Assembly (NCBI RefSeq): GCF_001642935.1
Contig: NZ_CP016761.1
Coordinates: 434,001-498,000 of the forward strand
Length of the DNA stretch: 64,000 nucleotides
Source: Fictibacillus arsenicus
Lineage (GTDB): Bacteria; Bacillota; Bacilli; Bacillales; Fictibacillaceae
Reading direction: 5' to 3'
The notes under the pieces are model-generated. The model saw only the letters and a program-made list of their open reading frames with translations. It had not been told where the DNA came from and did not search any database. Positions 1 to 7,612 of this stretch are shown in pieces. Both the position numbers and the translations under genes were made by a program. Every line of letters begins with the position of its first letter. Position 1 is the stretch's first letter.

Positions 1-46
1 GGAAATCAACTGCTTTCAAGAGCATCAAAGTTTTACCGAAAAAGCC
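1..46 (+). repeat. Right end of interspersed hairpin repeat (copy R1)
   Basis: This is the last part of the MITE-like repeat described under copy R5 (23035-23328), cut by the window start. It shows the conserved right end: GGAAATCAAC, then TTTCAAGAGCA.CAAAG, then a terminal GCC. Its final bases run into the T-tract of the terminator of the acetyltransferase gene. Confidence 0.75.
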
Positions 47-82
47 AAAAAAAGACCACCCTCAAAAGATGAAGGTGGTCTT
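44..82 (-). terminator. Rho-independent terminator of the GNAT gene
   Basis: Read on the minus strand, AAGACCACC pairs perfectly with GGTGGTCTT across a 13-base loop and is followed by a T-rich run. It lies 35 bases past the acetyltransferase stop codon. Confidence 0.85.
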
Positions 83-116
83 AGTATGTGCAAGCTTTAT
101 TAACTTGTTTCGTGTA

Positions 117-677
117 TTAAGCTTCCTTTAATTGCTCCTCTGCCACTTCAAGCGGCTGAGTACGCAGCTGATGCATCAAATAGTTATCTTTTTCGATCTG
201 ATAAAGGTTATAAATTTCTTCGCCTTGATTGAGCTGGTCGTAGATATCCTTGCGTGATTCATTTGCAAGCGTCACATAAGGGATTTTTTCTGCAGCTTTT
301 TGTGAGCGAATGTTTACCTTTCGGATTCTCATAAATACGGTATGAATATCCTTTTCAAAAAATAACTCAGAAAAAAATGCTTCTTTTGCTAAGTTATTAT
401 AACCCTTGCCAAAGTATGGCTGACCGATCCATGTTCCAAGAAAACCGTAGCCATCTTGAACATCGAATAAATTAATGGTGCCGATAGGATTATGCCACTC
501 ATCCAAAATCGTTCTGGAAATGATATTTCCTTGGTCTTCTTCCTCGATCGTTTGCTTCGTTAAAAACATGAATTCTTCAAAAGAAGCAGCTTTTTGACGT
601 ACAAAAGGGAAGACGTCTGGGTGCACCATTAAATTGTAAAGAACATGACTGTCTGATAAATCACGCTTTTTCAACAA
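117..677 (-). CDS. GNAT family N-acetyltransferase (RimJ-like)
   Basis: Predicted cytoplasmic acetyl-CoA-dependent N-acetyltransferase of 186 residues, the usual size for RimJ/RimL-type single-domain enzymes. The acetyl-CoA pyrophosphate loop is visible as QPYFGKGYN near residues 87-95. The following VNIRSQKAAEKI segment (about 121-132) matches the helix that closes the fold. The start codon TTG at 677 follows an AGGAGGG ribosome site. The gene is monocistronic, ends in its own terminator, and has an unusual structured leader upstream. The substrate cannot be told from sequence. The family is clear; the specific function is unknown. Confidence 0.8.
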   Translation of the reverse strand: MLKKRDLSDSHVLYNLMVHPDVFPFVRQKAASFEEFMFLTKQTIEEEDQGNIISRTILDEWHNPIGTINLFDVQDGYGFLGTWIGQPYFGKGYNNLAKEAFFSELFFEKDIHTVFMRIRKVNIRSQKAAEKIPYVTLANESRKDIYDQLNQGEEIYNLYQIEKDNYLMHQLRTQPLEVAEEQLKEA

Positions 678-692
678 TTTAATCCCTCCTAG

Positions 693-893
693 AGGGCAGA
701 ATTATCCCCCACCCTCGAATTAAGAATAAAAATTAATTCGGGGTGGGAATCGAACCCACTAGGACCAGTCATAGCTGGTGGCGCACCAATTGCCTTCCCT
801 TGCTCAATATTTAATTTATGAAAATAATTTTTGTGTTCAAAGAGCACTTTTTAGTTAACCCGGATTAATTGAAATCCGCATGTTGCTCTTCTT
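693..893 (-). ncRNA. Candidate structured RNA with tRNA-like arms upstream of the GNAT gene
   Basis: On the minus strand this 200-base gap shows stacked helices. First, AAGAGCA...TGCTCTT encloses CGGATT...AATCCG. Next comes an anticodon-arm-like ACCAG-6-CTGGT, four bases, and a perfect T-arm (GTGGG, loop TTCGATT, CCCAC). Last, a long stem joins CCCACCCCGAATTAA to TTAATTCG-A-GGGTGGG just before the ribosome site. No matching acceptor 5' half is present, so this is not an intact tRNA. It could be a decayed tRNA, a cis-acting leader or an independent small RNA; I cannot decide between these. No convincing ORF lies inside. Confidence 0.4.
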
Positions 894-927
894 GTATCAT
901 AAGACATTTTTCTAAAAAAGAAAATAG

Positions 928-2058
928 TTATTTTATAGATTTTTTGTAAATTATTTCGCCTTCAATCATCGTCATAACTGGGGTTGCAGAAAAGTGGAAC
1001 GGATGCTCTGTCCACAAGGATAAATCAGCATCTTTCCCGGGTTCAATACTTCCGACACGATTCGCTATTCCAAGGTTTCTGGCTGGTGCAATCGTGATTC
1101 CTTCAAGCGCCTTTTTTTCGCTTAAACCTTCCCGTACTGCAATAGCTGCACAAACGTTCAAGTATTGGATAGGGATATATGGATGATCAGTTGTGATCGA
1201 AACTTCGACATTATTTTCAGATAGTATACGATACGTGTCCCATGTTTTGTTTTTTAGTTCAATCTTAGACTTTCGGGTTAATGTTGGCCCAACGCTGACC
1301 TTCAGATTTAGATCTTTTAACGAATCTGCAATTAAGTGTCCTTCTGTACAATGCTCAATTCGGAAATCCAGGTTAAACTCTTCTGCAAATCGGACAGCTG
1401 ACAATATATCATCAGCACGGTGAGCATGGATACGCACAGGTATCTCGCGATTTAAGGCTGCAGCAATCGGAGCGACACGGAGATTATCCTGATAAGCCGA
1501 ACCCTGTGCCTGGTAAAAAGCTTCACGGAGCATACCCATAATTCCCATGCGGGTAATGGAATCATTATGGCGTCCGCTATGGATCCGTTTTGGATTCTCT
1601 CCTAGTGCAATTTTAAGTCCAGCCGTTTCTTTTATAATCATTTTCCGTATATCATGACCGTGTGTTTTAATAACTGAAGTCGTGCCGCCGATTACATTCG
1701 CGCTTCCTGGCATGATGTGGGCGGTAGTAACTCCGAATCTTACAGCATCTTTAAATGCAATGTCCAGAGGATGACAGCCGTCGATCGCGCGTATATGCGG
1801 TGTAAGTACCTCATGTGTTTCATTGGCATCGTTTCCTGCCCAGCCTGTCCCTTCATCATAAAGACCCAGATGTGTATGTACATCAATAAATCCAGGGAGA
1901 AGATGAAGGTTTTCTGCATGTATAACTTCCATTTCAGAAGAAGGCTCAATATTAGGTTCAACAGCAAGGATCTTTCCGTTTTCTATTAAAACATCTCCTT
2001 GCTCCAGTTCAGAGCTCGTTATAGGGTAAACTTTTGCTTTTTGAATTAACTTTTTCAT
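928..2058 (-). CDS. Metal-dependent amidohydrolase
   Basis: Predicted cytoplasmic hydrolase of the amidohydrolase superfamily, related to imidazolonepropionase-like enzymes, 376 residues. Metal-site residues are visible in order: HTH at 61-63 inside GFIDVHTHLG, HAH at 211-213, His236 in RIEH, and Asp291 in TTDHP. A C-terminal beta-sandwich piece (GSIEPGKDADL) is typical of the superfamily. The start ATG at 2058 follows AGGTGATTC. It stands alone on the minus strand between a structured leader region and repeat copy R2. The substrate is not evident; small cyclic amides or dipeptides are common in the family. Confidence 0.85.
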   Translation of the reverse strand: MKKLIQKAKVYPITSSELEQGDVLIENGKILAVEPNIEPSSEMEVIHAENLHLLPGFIDVHTHLGLYDEGTGWAGNDANETHEVLTPHIRAIDGCHPLDIAFKDAVRFGVTTAHIMPGSANVIGGTTSVIKTHGHDIRKMIIKETAGLKIALGENPKRIHSGRHNDSITRMGIMGMLREAFYQAQGSAYQDNLRVAPIAAALNREIPVRIHAHRADDILSAVRFAEEFNLDFRIEHCTEGHLIADSLKDLNLKVSVGPTLTRKSKIELKNKTWDTYRILSENNVEVSITTDHPYIPIQYLNVCAAIAVREGLSEKKALEGITIAPARNLGIANRVGSIEPGKDADLSLWTEHPFHFSATPVMTMIEGEIIYKKSIK

Positions 2059-2088
2059 AATGAATCACCTAGTCATTTGTTTTTATTA

Positions 2089-2372
2089 GGCTCATTTCGA
2101 AAAAATTGTTGCTTTCAAACATTTTTTTGTTGAGTACGCTTCTTCGAATAGTTGATTGGAGCGCAAGGTGCGAGACTCCTCGAAAATGAAAATCACATTT
2201 TCTTCGTGCGATGTAACGCTGTCGAAGCCTTCCTTGTCCTGCGGGATCAGCGGGACAGGTGAGACTCCTAAGGGCGCAAAGCTCCGAGGAGGCTTACCGC
2301 ACGCCCCGCGGAAAGCGAGCATTCTGGAGCGGAAATCAACATGATCTAGTAGCAACAAGTATTACGAAAGCC
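2089..2372 (+). repeat. MITE-like hairpin repeat (copy R2)
   Basis: Full-length copy bounded by GGCT and AGCC with inverted terminal sequences (TTGTTGCT on the left, AGCAACAA on the right). The conserved core hairpin (GGTGAGACTCCT ... GAGGAGGCTTACC) is at 2268-2298. Unlike other copies, about 60 extra bases (about 2178-2238) lie between the first GAGACTCCT and the GCGGGATCAGCGGG segment. The copy fills the gap between the amidohydrolase and yfhF-like genes; nothing else is seen there. Confidence 0.8.
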
Positions 2373-2380
2373 TTTTAATA

Positions 2381-3286
2381 TCATTGTAACAAATCATGTA
2401 AAGCCCCCTTTAAGTGAGGATATTTAAATGAAAAATCTAAGTTCATCGCTTTTTCAGGAAGTACTTGCTGGCCTTTTAAAATCAGCATGCTCATTTCTCC
2501 AAATAGAAGCTTAAAAGCTAATGCAGGGGCAGGCAGCCAGTGTGGCCGATGCATCACATCTCCTGTAACTTGGCCAAACTCTTTCATCGTAACAGGCCCA
2601 GGAGCTGTTACGTTTACGGGACCAGCGTATTTATCGTTTAGGAGCGTTTCTTTTATTAAGCGGGAAACATCTTCAACATGCACCCATGAAACCCACTGTT
2701 CACCAGACCCTACAGTTCCTCCTGCGAAAAAACGGTAAGGGAGAGATAACTTTGGGAGGACACCGCCACCACTGCCTAAGATTAATCCAAAACGTGTAAA
2801 GACGGTTCTGCATCCTAGAGTCTTCGCTTCGCTTGCTTTGATTTCCCATGCTTTAACGACTTCAGCTAAAAAGTCAGATCCGTGTCTTGTTGTTTGTTCT
2901 GTGAAAACTTCTTTTTCAGATGTTCCATAATAGCCGATTGCAGATGCATTGATCCAGACAGAAGGAGGCTCAGGGAGTTTTTTGGCAAGATCTAAGAGGG
3001 ATTCCGTTGCTTTTAAACGGCTGTTTAAAATCTTTTGTTTTTTATCGTCAGTCCACCTGCCATTAATGGACTCACCGGCAAGATTAATAACTGCATCGAT
3101 TTTAGGGAGATTTTTTTCTGGCATGCTTTGAGGAGTTAGCCATTCAACATAAGCAACGTTTTCTTGTTTTGGTTTGTGCATTGCATTTCTTGTCAGGATA
3201 AAGACTTTATACTGATCTGTCGTCAATAAATCTGTAATGTGTTTTCCGACAAATCCAGTGCCGCCAGATATTAAAATGTTTTTCAT
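2381..3286 (-). CDS. yfhF: TIGR01777 family epimerase (YfhF-like)
   Basis: NAD(P)-binding extended SDR of the TIGR01777/YfhF group, 301 residues, the family's normal length. The N-terminus holds the dinucleotide motif GGTGFVGKH (residues 8-16). INLAGESINGRW (about 67-78) and SAIGYYG (about 112-118) are family signatures, and a C-terminal DUF1731-like end is present. Start ATG at 3286 follows GAGGAGCC. It is divergent from recX, the same arrangement as yfhF-recX in B. subtilis. The reaction is unknown even in model species. Confidence 0.87.
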   Translation of the reverse strand: MKNILISGGTGFVGKHITDLLTTDQYKVFILTRNAMHKPKQENVAYVEWLTPQSMPEKNLPKIDAVINLAGESINGRWTDDKKQKILNSRLKATESLLDLAKKLPEPPSVWINASAIGYYGTSEKEVFTEQTTRHGSDFLAEVVKAWEIKASEAKTLGCRTVFTRFGLILGSGGGVLPKLSLPYRFFAGGTVGSGEQWVSWVHVEDVSRLIKETLLNDKYAGPVNVTAPGPVTMKEFGQVTGDVMHRPHWLPAPALAFKLLFGEMSMLILKGQQVLPEKAMNLDFSFKYPHLKGALHDLLQ

Positions 3287-3426
3287 AATAGGCTCCTCTC
3301 AACATTATCTTTATTACTATTTACCTCTTCCTATTCAATTCCCTTGTTCTTAGAACGTTAAAAGGGGTATTTTTTCTAACTGCGATAAGACTTATGTTAA
3401 AATATAAGGTGAAAGAAGGTGGGTAG

Positions 3427-4242
3427 ATGGCTGTAATAACAAGGATTTCTGCTCAGCAAAAAAATGATGAACGATTTAATGTATTTATTCAAAAAGGAAA
3501 AAAAGAAGAGTTCGCTTTTAGTGTGGATGCTGATGTTTTAATAAAGTTTCAGCTGCAAAAAGGAATGGAGATCGATGAGGATGAGTGGCAAGAAATCATC
3601 GAAGAAGATGAATATCGAAAGGCTTTTAATAAAGCACTCCATTTTTTGTCGTATCGAATGCGGACAGTCCATGAAATAGCAGCGTATCTTGAGAAAAAAG
3701 AGGTTACTGAATCCACGATCAAAAGGGTTATCGATAAATTATCAGAGTATGATTTTGTTAATGATAAAACATTTGCGGATTCGTTCGTGAAAACCCGTAT
3801 GAATACTTCTTTTAAAGGACCGGGTGCTATCCGGCAAGAGCTTAAGAAAAAAGGCATAGGCGAGGGCGATACGGAAGAGGCGCTAGACCAGTTCACATAT
3901 GAGGAACAGCTGGAAGCTTCAGTAAAGTTTATTCAAAAACAATTCAGAAGCAATGCAAAACGTTCTGAAAAAGAGCAAAAGCAAAAAATCGCTCAGCAGC
4001 TTCAGCAAAAAGGATTCAATTGGGAAGTGATAGAGATGGCTTTTCAAGAAGCAAAGATCAGCCAGACTCCTGAAGAAGAAAAAGAAGCCCTGCTGGTTCA
4101 TGCGAGAAAAGCGCATCAAAAGTATAAGAAATACAGCGGTTTTGAGTATGAGTCACGCATGAAGCGGTTTTTATACAGCAAGGGCTTTGATTCTTCAGTT
4201 ATATCGGAAGTTCTAAATGGAGACGAGCTTAACGATCTATAA
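3427..4242 (+). CDS. recX: Regulatory protein RecX
   Basis: RecX modulates RecA filaments during recombination and SOS induction in the cytoplasm. The 271-residue protein has the long Bacillus form: an N-terminal extension followed by repeated three-helix RecX motifs (for example YRMRTVHEIAAYL and YDFVNDKTFADSFV, about residues 76-125). It starts with ATG after GGTGGGTAG. It ends 14 bases inside the convergent SDR gene, so the two stop regions overlap. RecX is not next to recA here, as usual in Bacillus. No LexA-type box was found upstream. Confidence 0.92.
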   Translation: MAVITRISAQQKNDERFNVFIQKGKKEEFAFSVDADVLIKFQLQKGMEIDEDEWQEIIEEDEYRKAFNKALHFLSYRMRTVHEIAAYLEKKEVTESTIKRVIDKLSEYDFVNDKTFADSFVKTRMNTSFKGPGAIRQELKKKGIGEGDTEEALDQFTYEEQLEASVKFIQKQFRSNAKRSEKEQKQKIAQQLQQKGFNWEVIEMAFQEAKISQTPEEEKEALLVHARKAHQKYKKYSGFEYESRMKRFLYSKGFDSSVISEVLNGDELNDL

Positions 4243-4900
4243 AAATTTCTGAACGGTTATCGTCCTGATCGAAAATCATTTTTGCTACTGTTTCTGGAGA
4301 TTTTAAACGGGAGCGGTCTTTAATGTGGTCTGTTTCGTCCCAAAATGGCGTATCCATGCCACCCATATAGACCGCTGTAGGGAATATACCGGTTCCTTCC
4401 CATTCTTTGACGAGGCTTTCTGTAAAACCGCGTACAGCAAATTTAGTAGCGCAATAGACAGACTCGTTCACTTTCCCTCTTAGGCCGGCAGTGGAGATAA
4501 TGTTCATGACTTTGCCGAAGCCTTGTTTTTTAAAAAAAGGAAAAACTGCTTGTGAAGGATAAATCGTTCCATACACATTTGTATTGACCATGAGCTCAAT
4601 ATCCTCTTTTGTTAATGCGTTTAGAGGTTCAAAAACACCAGTTCCGGCGTTGTTTATTAAAAGGTGTACCGATTCTTTTTCAAATATTGCATGTAAAACG
4701 GTTTGGACTTGTTCATAATTGGCAGCATCACAAACTTGATAGGAAACGCGATTATTATTTTGTGATAGGGTTCGTACGGCTTCTTGAAGTTTCGATTCCG
4801 TGCGTCCGATCAGGCATACATTAAATTCATTGCTGTATTGCTTTGCTAATGCCAAGCCAAGACCTGAACCGCCTCCGGTAATAATGACAGTTTTATTCAA
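4229..4900 (-). CDS. Short-chain dehydrogenase/reductase
   Basis: Classical SDR of 223 residues when started at the TTG at 4900, which has AGGAGTG eight bases upstream; a longer reading from 4936 lacks a site. TGGGSGLG (about 8-15) binds the cofactor, INNAG is the structural NNAG motif, and the catalytic set is the Ser of NIISTAG plus YCATK. Oxidoreductase acting with NAD(P)H on an unknown substrate in the cytoplasm. Its 3' end overlaps the end of recX by 14 bases on the opposite strand. Confidence 0.85.
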   Translation of the reverse strand: MNKTVIITGGGSGLGLALAKQYSNEFNVCLIGRTESKLQEAVRTLSQNNNRVSYQVCDAANYEQVQTVLHAIFEKESVHLLINNAGTGVFEPLNALTKEDIELMVNTNVYGTIYPSQAVFPFFKKQGFGKVMNIISTAGLRGKVNESVYCATKFAVRGFTESLVKEWEGTGIFPTAVYMGGMDTPFWDETDHIKDRSRLKSPETVAKMIFDQDDNRSEIFIDR

Positions 4901-4970
4901 TATAATCACTCCTATGTAAAGTAGGTTTGAATCCACGTTTCAGCGTACAGAAAAGAGAGGAAAGATTCAA

Positions 4971-5276
4971 ATGGAAAAAAGATTTAGCGAGATGACTGAG
5001 TCGGAAATTAGAGCAGAAATAGCTTCCTTAAGGGCAAAAGCACAAAAAGCAGAACAAATGGGCATGGTAAGTGAGTACGCTGTTCATGAACGCAAAATTG
5101 CGATGGCTAAATGCTATCTGATGGACCCTGCAACCATTGAAAGCGGAAAAGAATATGGCATACAAGGAGATCCCGGCTCCACTTTTTCGGTTCTTTACCT
5201 AAATGGTATTTTTGCCTGGGGCTATAAAAATAAACAAAGTAATTTAGAGGCATTGCCGATTTCAGTGCTGGAATAA
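4971..5276 (+). CDS. yfhH: YfhH family protein (DUF1811)
   Basis: Small 101-residue protein matching the YfhH/DUF1811 family in size and in its place after recX. The first half is helical and charged (MTESEIRAEIASLRAKAQKA, then EYAVHERKIAMAKCYL). The second half looks like a small beta barrel (YGIQGDPGSTFSVLYLNGIFAWGY). Start ATG follows AGAGAGGAAAG. Function unknown. Repeat copy R3 begins eight bases after the stop. Confidence 0.85.
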   Translation: MEKRFSEMTESEIRAEIASLRAKAQKAEQMGMVSEYAVHERKIAMAKCYLMDPATIESGKEYGIQGDPGSTFSVLYLNGIFAWGYKNKQSNLEALPISVLE

Positions 5277-5283
5277 AAATGAA

Positions 5284-5466
5284 GTTCTTCATTGACAAGT
5301 TGATTGGAGTGCAAGGTGCGAGACTCCTGGGGGACGAGTGGGACAGGTGAGACTCCTAATGGCGCGTAGCGTCAAGGAGGCTCACCGCCCGCCCCCCCCC
5401 GGAAAGCGAGCAACCTGAAACGGAAATCAACCACCTTCAAGAGCAACAAAGGTTTACGAAGAACAG
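5284..5466 (+). repeat. MITE-like hairpin repeat (copy R3)
   Basis: A shorter copy lacking the left terminal arm: it begins at TTCTTCATTGACAAGTTGATT and ends with TTTACGAAGAACAG. The core hairpin GGTGAGACTCCT ... AAGGAGGCTCACC lies at about 5346-5386. A run of about ten C residues precedes GGAAAGCGAGC, unlike other copies. Confidence 0.8.
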
Positions 5467-5470
5467 ATAT

Positions 5471-5507
5471 AAATAAAGAAGCGATAACAGGACCGCTTCT
5501 TTATTCG
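5471..5507 (-). terminator. Terminator of the YpzG-like/sspK genes
   Basis: AATAAAGAAGCG pairs with CGCTTCTTTATT across a ten-base loop, just past the stop of the YpzG-like gene on the minus strand. The AT-rich outer stem makes it potentially bidirectional. Confidence 0.7.
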
Positions 5508-5510
5508 TCA

Positions 5511-5678
5511 CTATGAACGCTTACGTGTTTGAATTTCAAGCACATAGTTATTTAGTGCTTGCTGGGTCTCCCCATTCACTTGATTGTACGCATGCTTCGA
5601 ATTGGCACGCGGAGAGTGAAAGGGGTCAGAGTACTTTCCATTAAATCGTGTTGATGAGAAGTAATCTTTCTTGTTCAA
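5511..5678 (-). CDS. YpzG-like small protein
   Basis: A 55-residue ORF starting with TTG, with GGGGGGTGA just upstream. The protein is small and basic. Its second half, NQVNGETQQALNNYV followed by the C-terminal QTRKRS, resembles the YpzG family of short Bacillus proteins as I recall it. Function unknown. It lies 39 bases downstream of sspK on the same strand and may be cotranscribed with it during sporulation. Family assignment is from memory of the NGETQ and TRKRS motifs and is moderately secure. Confidence 0.6.
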   Translation of the reverse strand: MNKKDYFSSTRFNGKYSDPFHSPRANSKHAYNQVNGETQQALNNYVLEIQTRKRS

Positions 5679-5717
5679 CTGATTCACCCCCCAGAATGAA
5701 ATTCATAACCGCAAGAG

Positions 5718-5873
5718 TTACTGATCATCTCGGTGTTGATTGGATAGAAACATTCGCTCCTGTGGATGGTCGCGAGTTGATCCATCTGGCCGTTTAGAAG
5801 AGAACTCTTCTTTTGCTCTCGGCTCACCTGAGAAGGAGATCCGATTAGGGAAGTTTTTCGATTTGTTACGCAT
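5718..5873 (-). CDS. sspK: Small acid-soluble spore protein K
   Basis: A minor forespore-specific acid-soluble protein of 51 residues. It has the SspK pattern: [10 protein letters not shown] start, [17 protein letters not shown] in the middle, HPQERM near the end. The family is made late in sporulation and stored in the spore core. The start ATG at 5873 follows AAAGGAGGTAATACCAC. Neighbours yfhH and yfhJ are those of sspK in B. subtilis. I did not identify a clear sigma-G promoter. Confidence 0.9.
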   Translation of the reverse strand: MRNKSKNFPNRISFSGEPRAKEEFSSKRPDGSTRDHPQERMFLSNQHRDDQ

Positions 5874-5975
5874 GTGGTATTACCTCCTTTAAATCGGTTC
5901 TCAACTAGTATGAAACGTAATAGAAACCTTTATGTGACGGGACTTTCTTTAAAAATTGGATAAGGAGGGAGAATA

Positions 5976-6242
5976 ATGGAAGAGCGTTTTGACAGATTGG
6001 CGAAACAGCTTCAAAAAGTGAACCCGGGCCTAAGTTATCAAGAATCAAGGGAATGGGTGGAAGGATTATGGGAAGATTTTGAATCAACCCGCGCAAAAGC
6101 AGGCAGGGAATATGAGGGACAAGATGTAACCGAGAAAATGGTGACACAGCTCATTAATTCTTACGGCCACAAGCTGCACGAATACTTCTCCAGCAATCCA
6201 AAATTTCAGCGATTCATTAAAAAAGACGGGCCGATTAACTAA
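5976..6242 (+). CDS. yfhJ: YfhJ family protein (WVELL)
   Basis: An 88-residue protein matching YfhJ. The N-terminal MEERFDRLAKQLQKVNPGLS is followed by EWVEGLWEDFESTRAKAG (about 28-45), the position of the WVELL signature. The C-terminal half is helical. Start ATG follows AAGGAGGGAGA. It is convergent with yfhP, and its last codons form one arm of the shared terminator. Function unknown in the family. Confidence 0.85.
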   Translation: MEERFDRLAKQLQKVNPGLSYQESREWVEGLWEDFESTRAKAGREYEGQDVTEKMVTQLINSYGHKLHEYFSSNPKFQRFIKKDGPIN

Positions 6243-6256
6243 GCCCGTCTCTTTAC
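6219..6256. terminator. Bidirectional terminator between yfhJ and yfhP
   Basis: AAAGACGGGC pairs with GCCCGTCTCTTT around the yfhJ stop codon. Read on the minus strand the stem is followed by TTTTTT, so it serves yfhP well; on the plus strand the T-tract is weaker. The stem overlaps the last yfhJ codons. Confidence 0.75.
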
Positions 6257-7258
6257 TTATTCATTGTTGTTTAAAAGATCCATCGGTGAGAAATCCATTT
6301 TCTTTTTAAGACGGTCTTCTGAGTAGACCCATCCGGTATAAGATGTGATAATGTTCAGGTTCTCATCGAGCTGTACCATGGCGACAAAGGGATAGTGACC
6401 TTTACTTCTGTATCGAAGATCAATAAATTGGACCATATGACCATGATCGTTCTTTTCAACTTCCCATCTGTGAACAGGGGAGAAGGAAAGAAAGGCCGAA
6501 ATATTTTTATCCAATTTTGCCGCATCGATGATTTTTGTCTGCGGAACGGGGAGTCTGTCAAAGGTATCCCAGATCGTCACTTTCCCATTTTTTAAGCCAG
6601 CAACGAAAAATTCATGCTTTGATTTTATAGCCAAATGATATTGACCCCAGCGTATTGTGGGACTTGCATAAATTTCTTCTGCTTCCGGTATTTTTTCTAA
6701 AACAATTTTGTTTACTCTTTGACGTGCAAGAATGCGCCAGATGTAATAAAAGACAAGAATGACATACACCGCTAAAAATGTGTATCCCGGGTGGACTCCA
6801 ACATACCAGAGAAGAAGCCCCGCGATATGAAGGAAAAAAATAAATGGATCAAAGATGCTTATTACACCAAGAGCGACCCATTTCCTTGATACAGGATATA
6901 AGGCTTGAGTGCCATAAGCGTTAAAAATATCTACAAATACATGCAGGAAAACAGCAATAGCGGTCCATAACAGCAGCTTTCCGCTGTCTGCCTGCGGAAC
7001 AAATAATGATATGATGCCGAATAATAGAAGCGGCCAGATCACCAATGCAGGCAGGGAATGGGTAAGACCCCTGTGATTACGAATATAGACTGCGTTGTTT
7101 TTTAGCTTTAGAATAGTATCAAAATCAGGAGCCTGGGATCCGATTAAAGTCCCGGCAAGGATGGCTTGGGATGTCGCTGGATCATTTGCAATTGCAGGGT
7201 CCAGCATGGCTAAACCGCCTAATCCCAACCCCATCACAATATGTGTGCCTGTATCCAA
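6257..7258 (-). CDS. yfhP: Membrane-bound metal-dependent hydrolase family protein YfhP
   Basis: Integral membrane protein of 333 residues in the YdjM/YfhP family. I choose the TTG at 7258 because AGGAGG lies eight bases upstream and because the family begins M-DTGTH; a GTG at 7267 would add three residues. Conserved His positions are in DTGTHIVMG and RNHRGLTHSLPA (about 74-85). About four hydrophobic segments follow in the first half (LLLFGIISLFV, AIAVFLHVFVDIF, FIFFLHIAGLLLWYV, FLAVYVILVFYYIW). The C-terminal half is soluble. Function is unproven. Confidence 0.87.
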   Translation of the reverse strand: MDTGTHIVMGLGLGGLAMLDPAIANDPATSQAILAGTLIGSQAPDFDTILKLKNNAVYIRNHRGLTHSLPALVIWPLLLFGIISLFVPQADSGKLLLWTAIAVFLHVFVDIFNAYGTQALYPVSRKWVALGVISIFDPFIFFLHIAGLLLWYVGVHPGYTFLAVYVILVFYYIWRILARQRVNKIVLEKIPEAEEIYASPTIRWGQYHLAIKSKHEFFVAGLKNGKVTIWDTFDRLPVPQTKIIDAAKLDKNISAFLSFSPVHRWEVEKNDHGHMVQFIDLRYRSKGHYPFVAMVQLDENLNIITSYTGWVYSEDRLKKKMDFSPMDLLNNNE

Positions 7259-7296
7259 GGCGACCACCTCCTATGTAGGGAATGGAGTGAAAGTTA

Positions 7297-7611
7297 ATGT
7301 TAACAGTTTTCATGGAGTATAAAGTAAATCCAGAGACACTTCAATCATATGAATACGAAATGGCATCTGTGATTGAAGAGCTTAAAAAACTAGGCGCATC
7401 CGATATTCAGTGGTACAGGGCTGCGGATCAGCCGTCGCTTTATGTTGAATATTTTAAGGTTAACGATAAAGAAGCATATGAATCAATAAAAGAAAAACGT
7501 ACGTCTTCAGAGCACCCTGTTTTTTCAAAACTTTTCCCGTTTATCTCAGGGGGAGCAGAAAAAATTCACTGCTGGGCGTTTGAAAAAATGAACGTAAAGG
7601 AAGATCTCTAA
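7297..7611 (+). CDS. Small ferredoxin-like-barrel protein upstream of mutY
   Basis: A 104-residue protein I cannot name. MLTVFMEYKVNPETLQSYEY at the start and the SLYVEYFKV strand look like a dimeric alpha-beta barrel, the fold of small monooxygenase- and NIPSNAP-type proteins; this is inference from pattern only. Start ATG follows GGAGTGAAAGTT. It ends one base before the mutY start, so it is probably cotranslated with mutY, and it is divergent from yfhP. Confidence 0.65.
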   Translation: MLTVFMEYKVNPETLQSYEYEMASVIEELKKLGASDIQWYRAADQPSLYVEYFKVNDKEAYESIKEKRTSSEHPVFSKLFPFISGGAEKIHCWAFEKMNVKEDL

Positions 7612-7612
7612 A

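Noticed and set aside
3340-3426. LexA/SOS box upstream of recX (GTTCTTAGAACG)
   Set aside because: The arms are in the wrong order for the Bacillus SOS box (GAAC-N4-GTTC).
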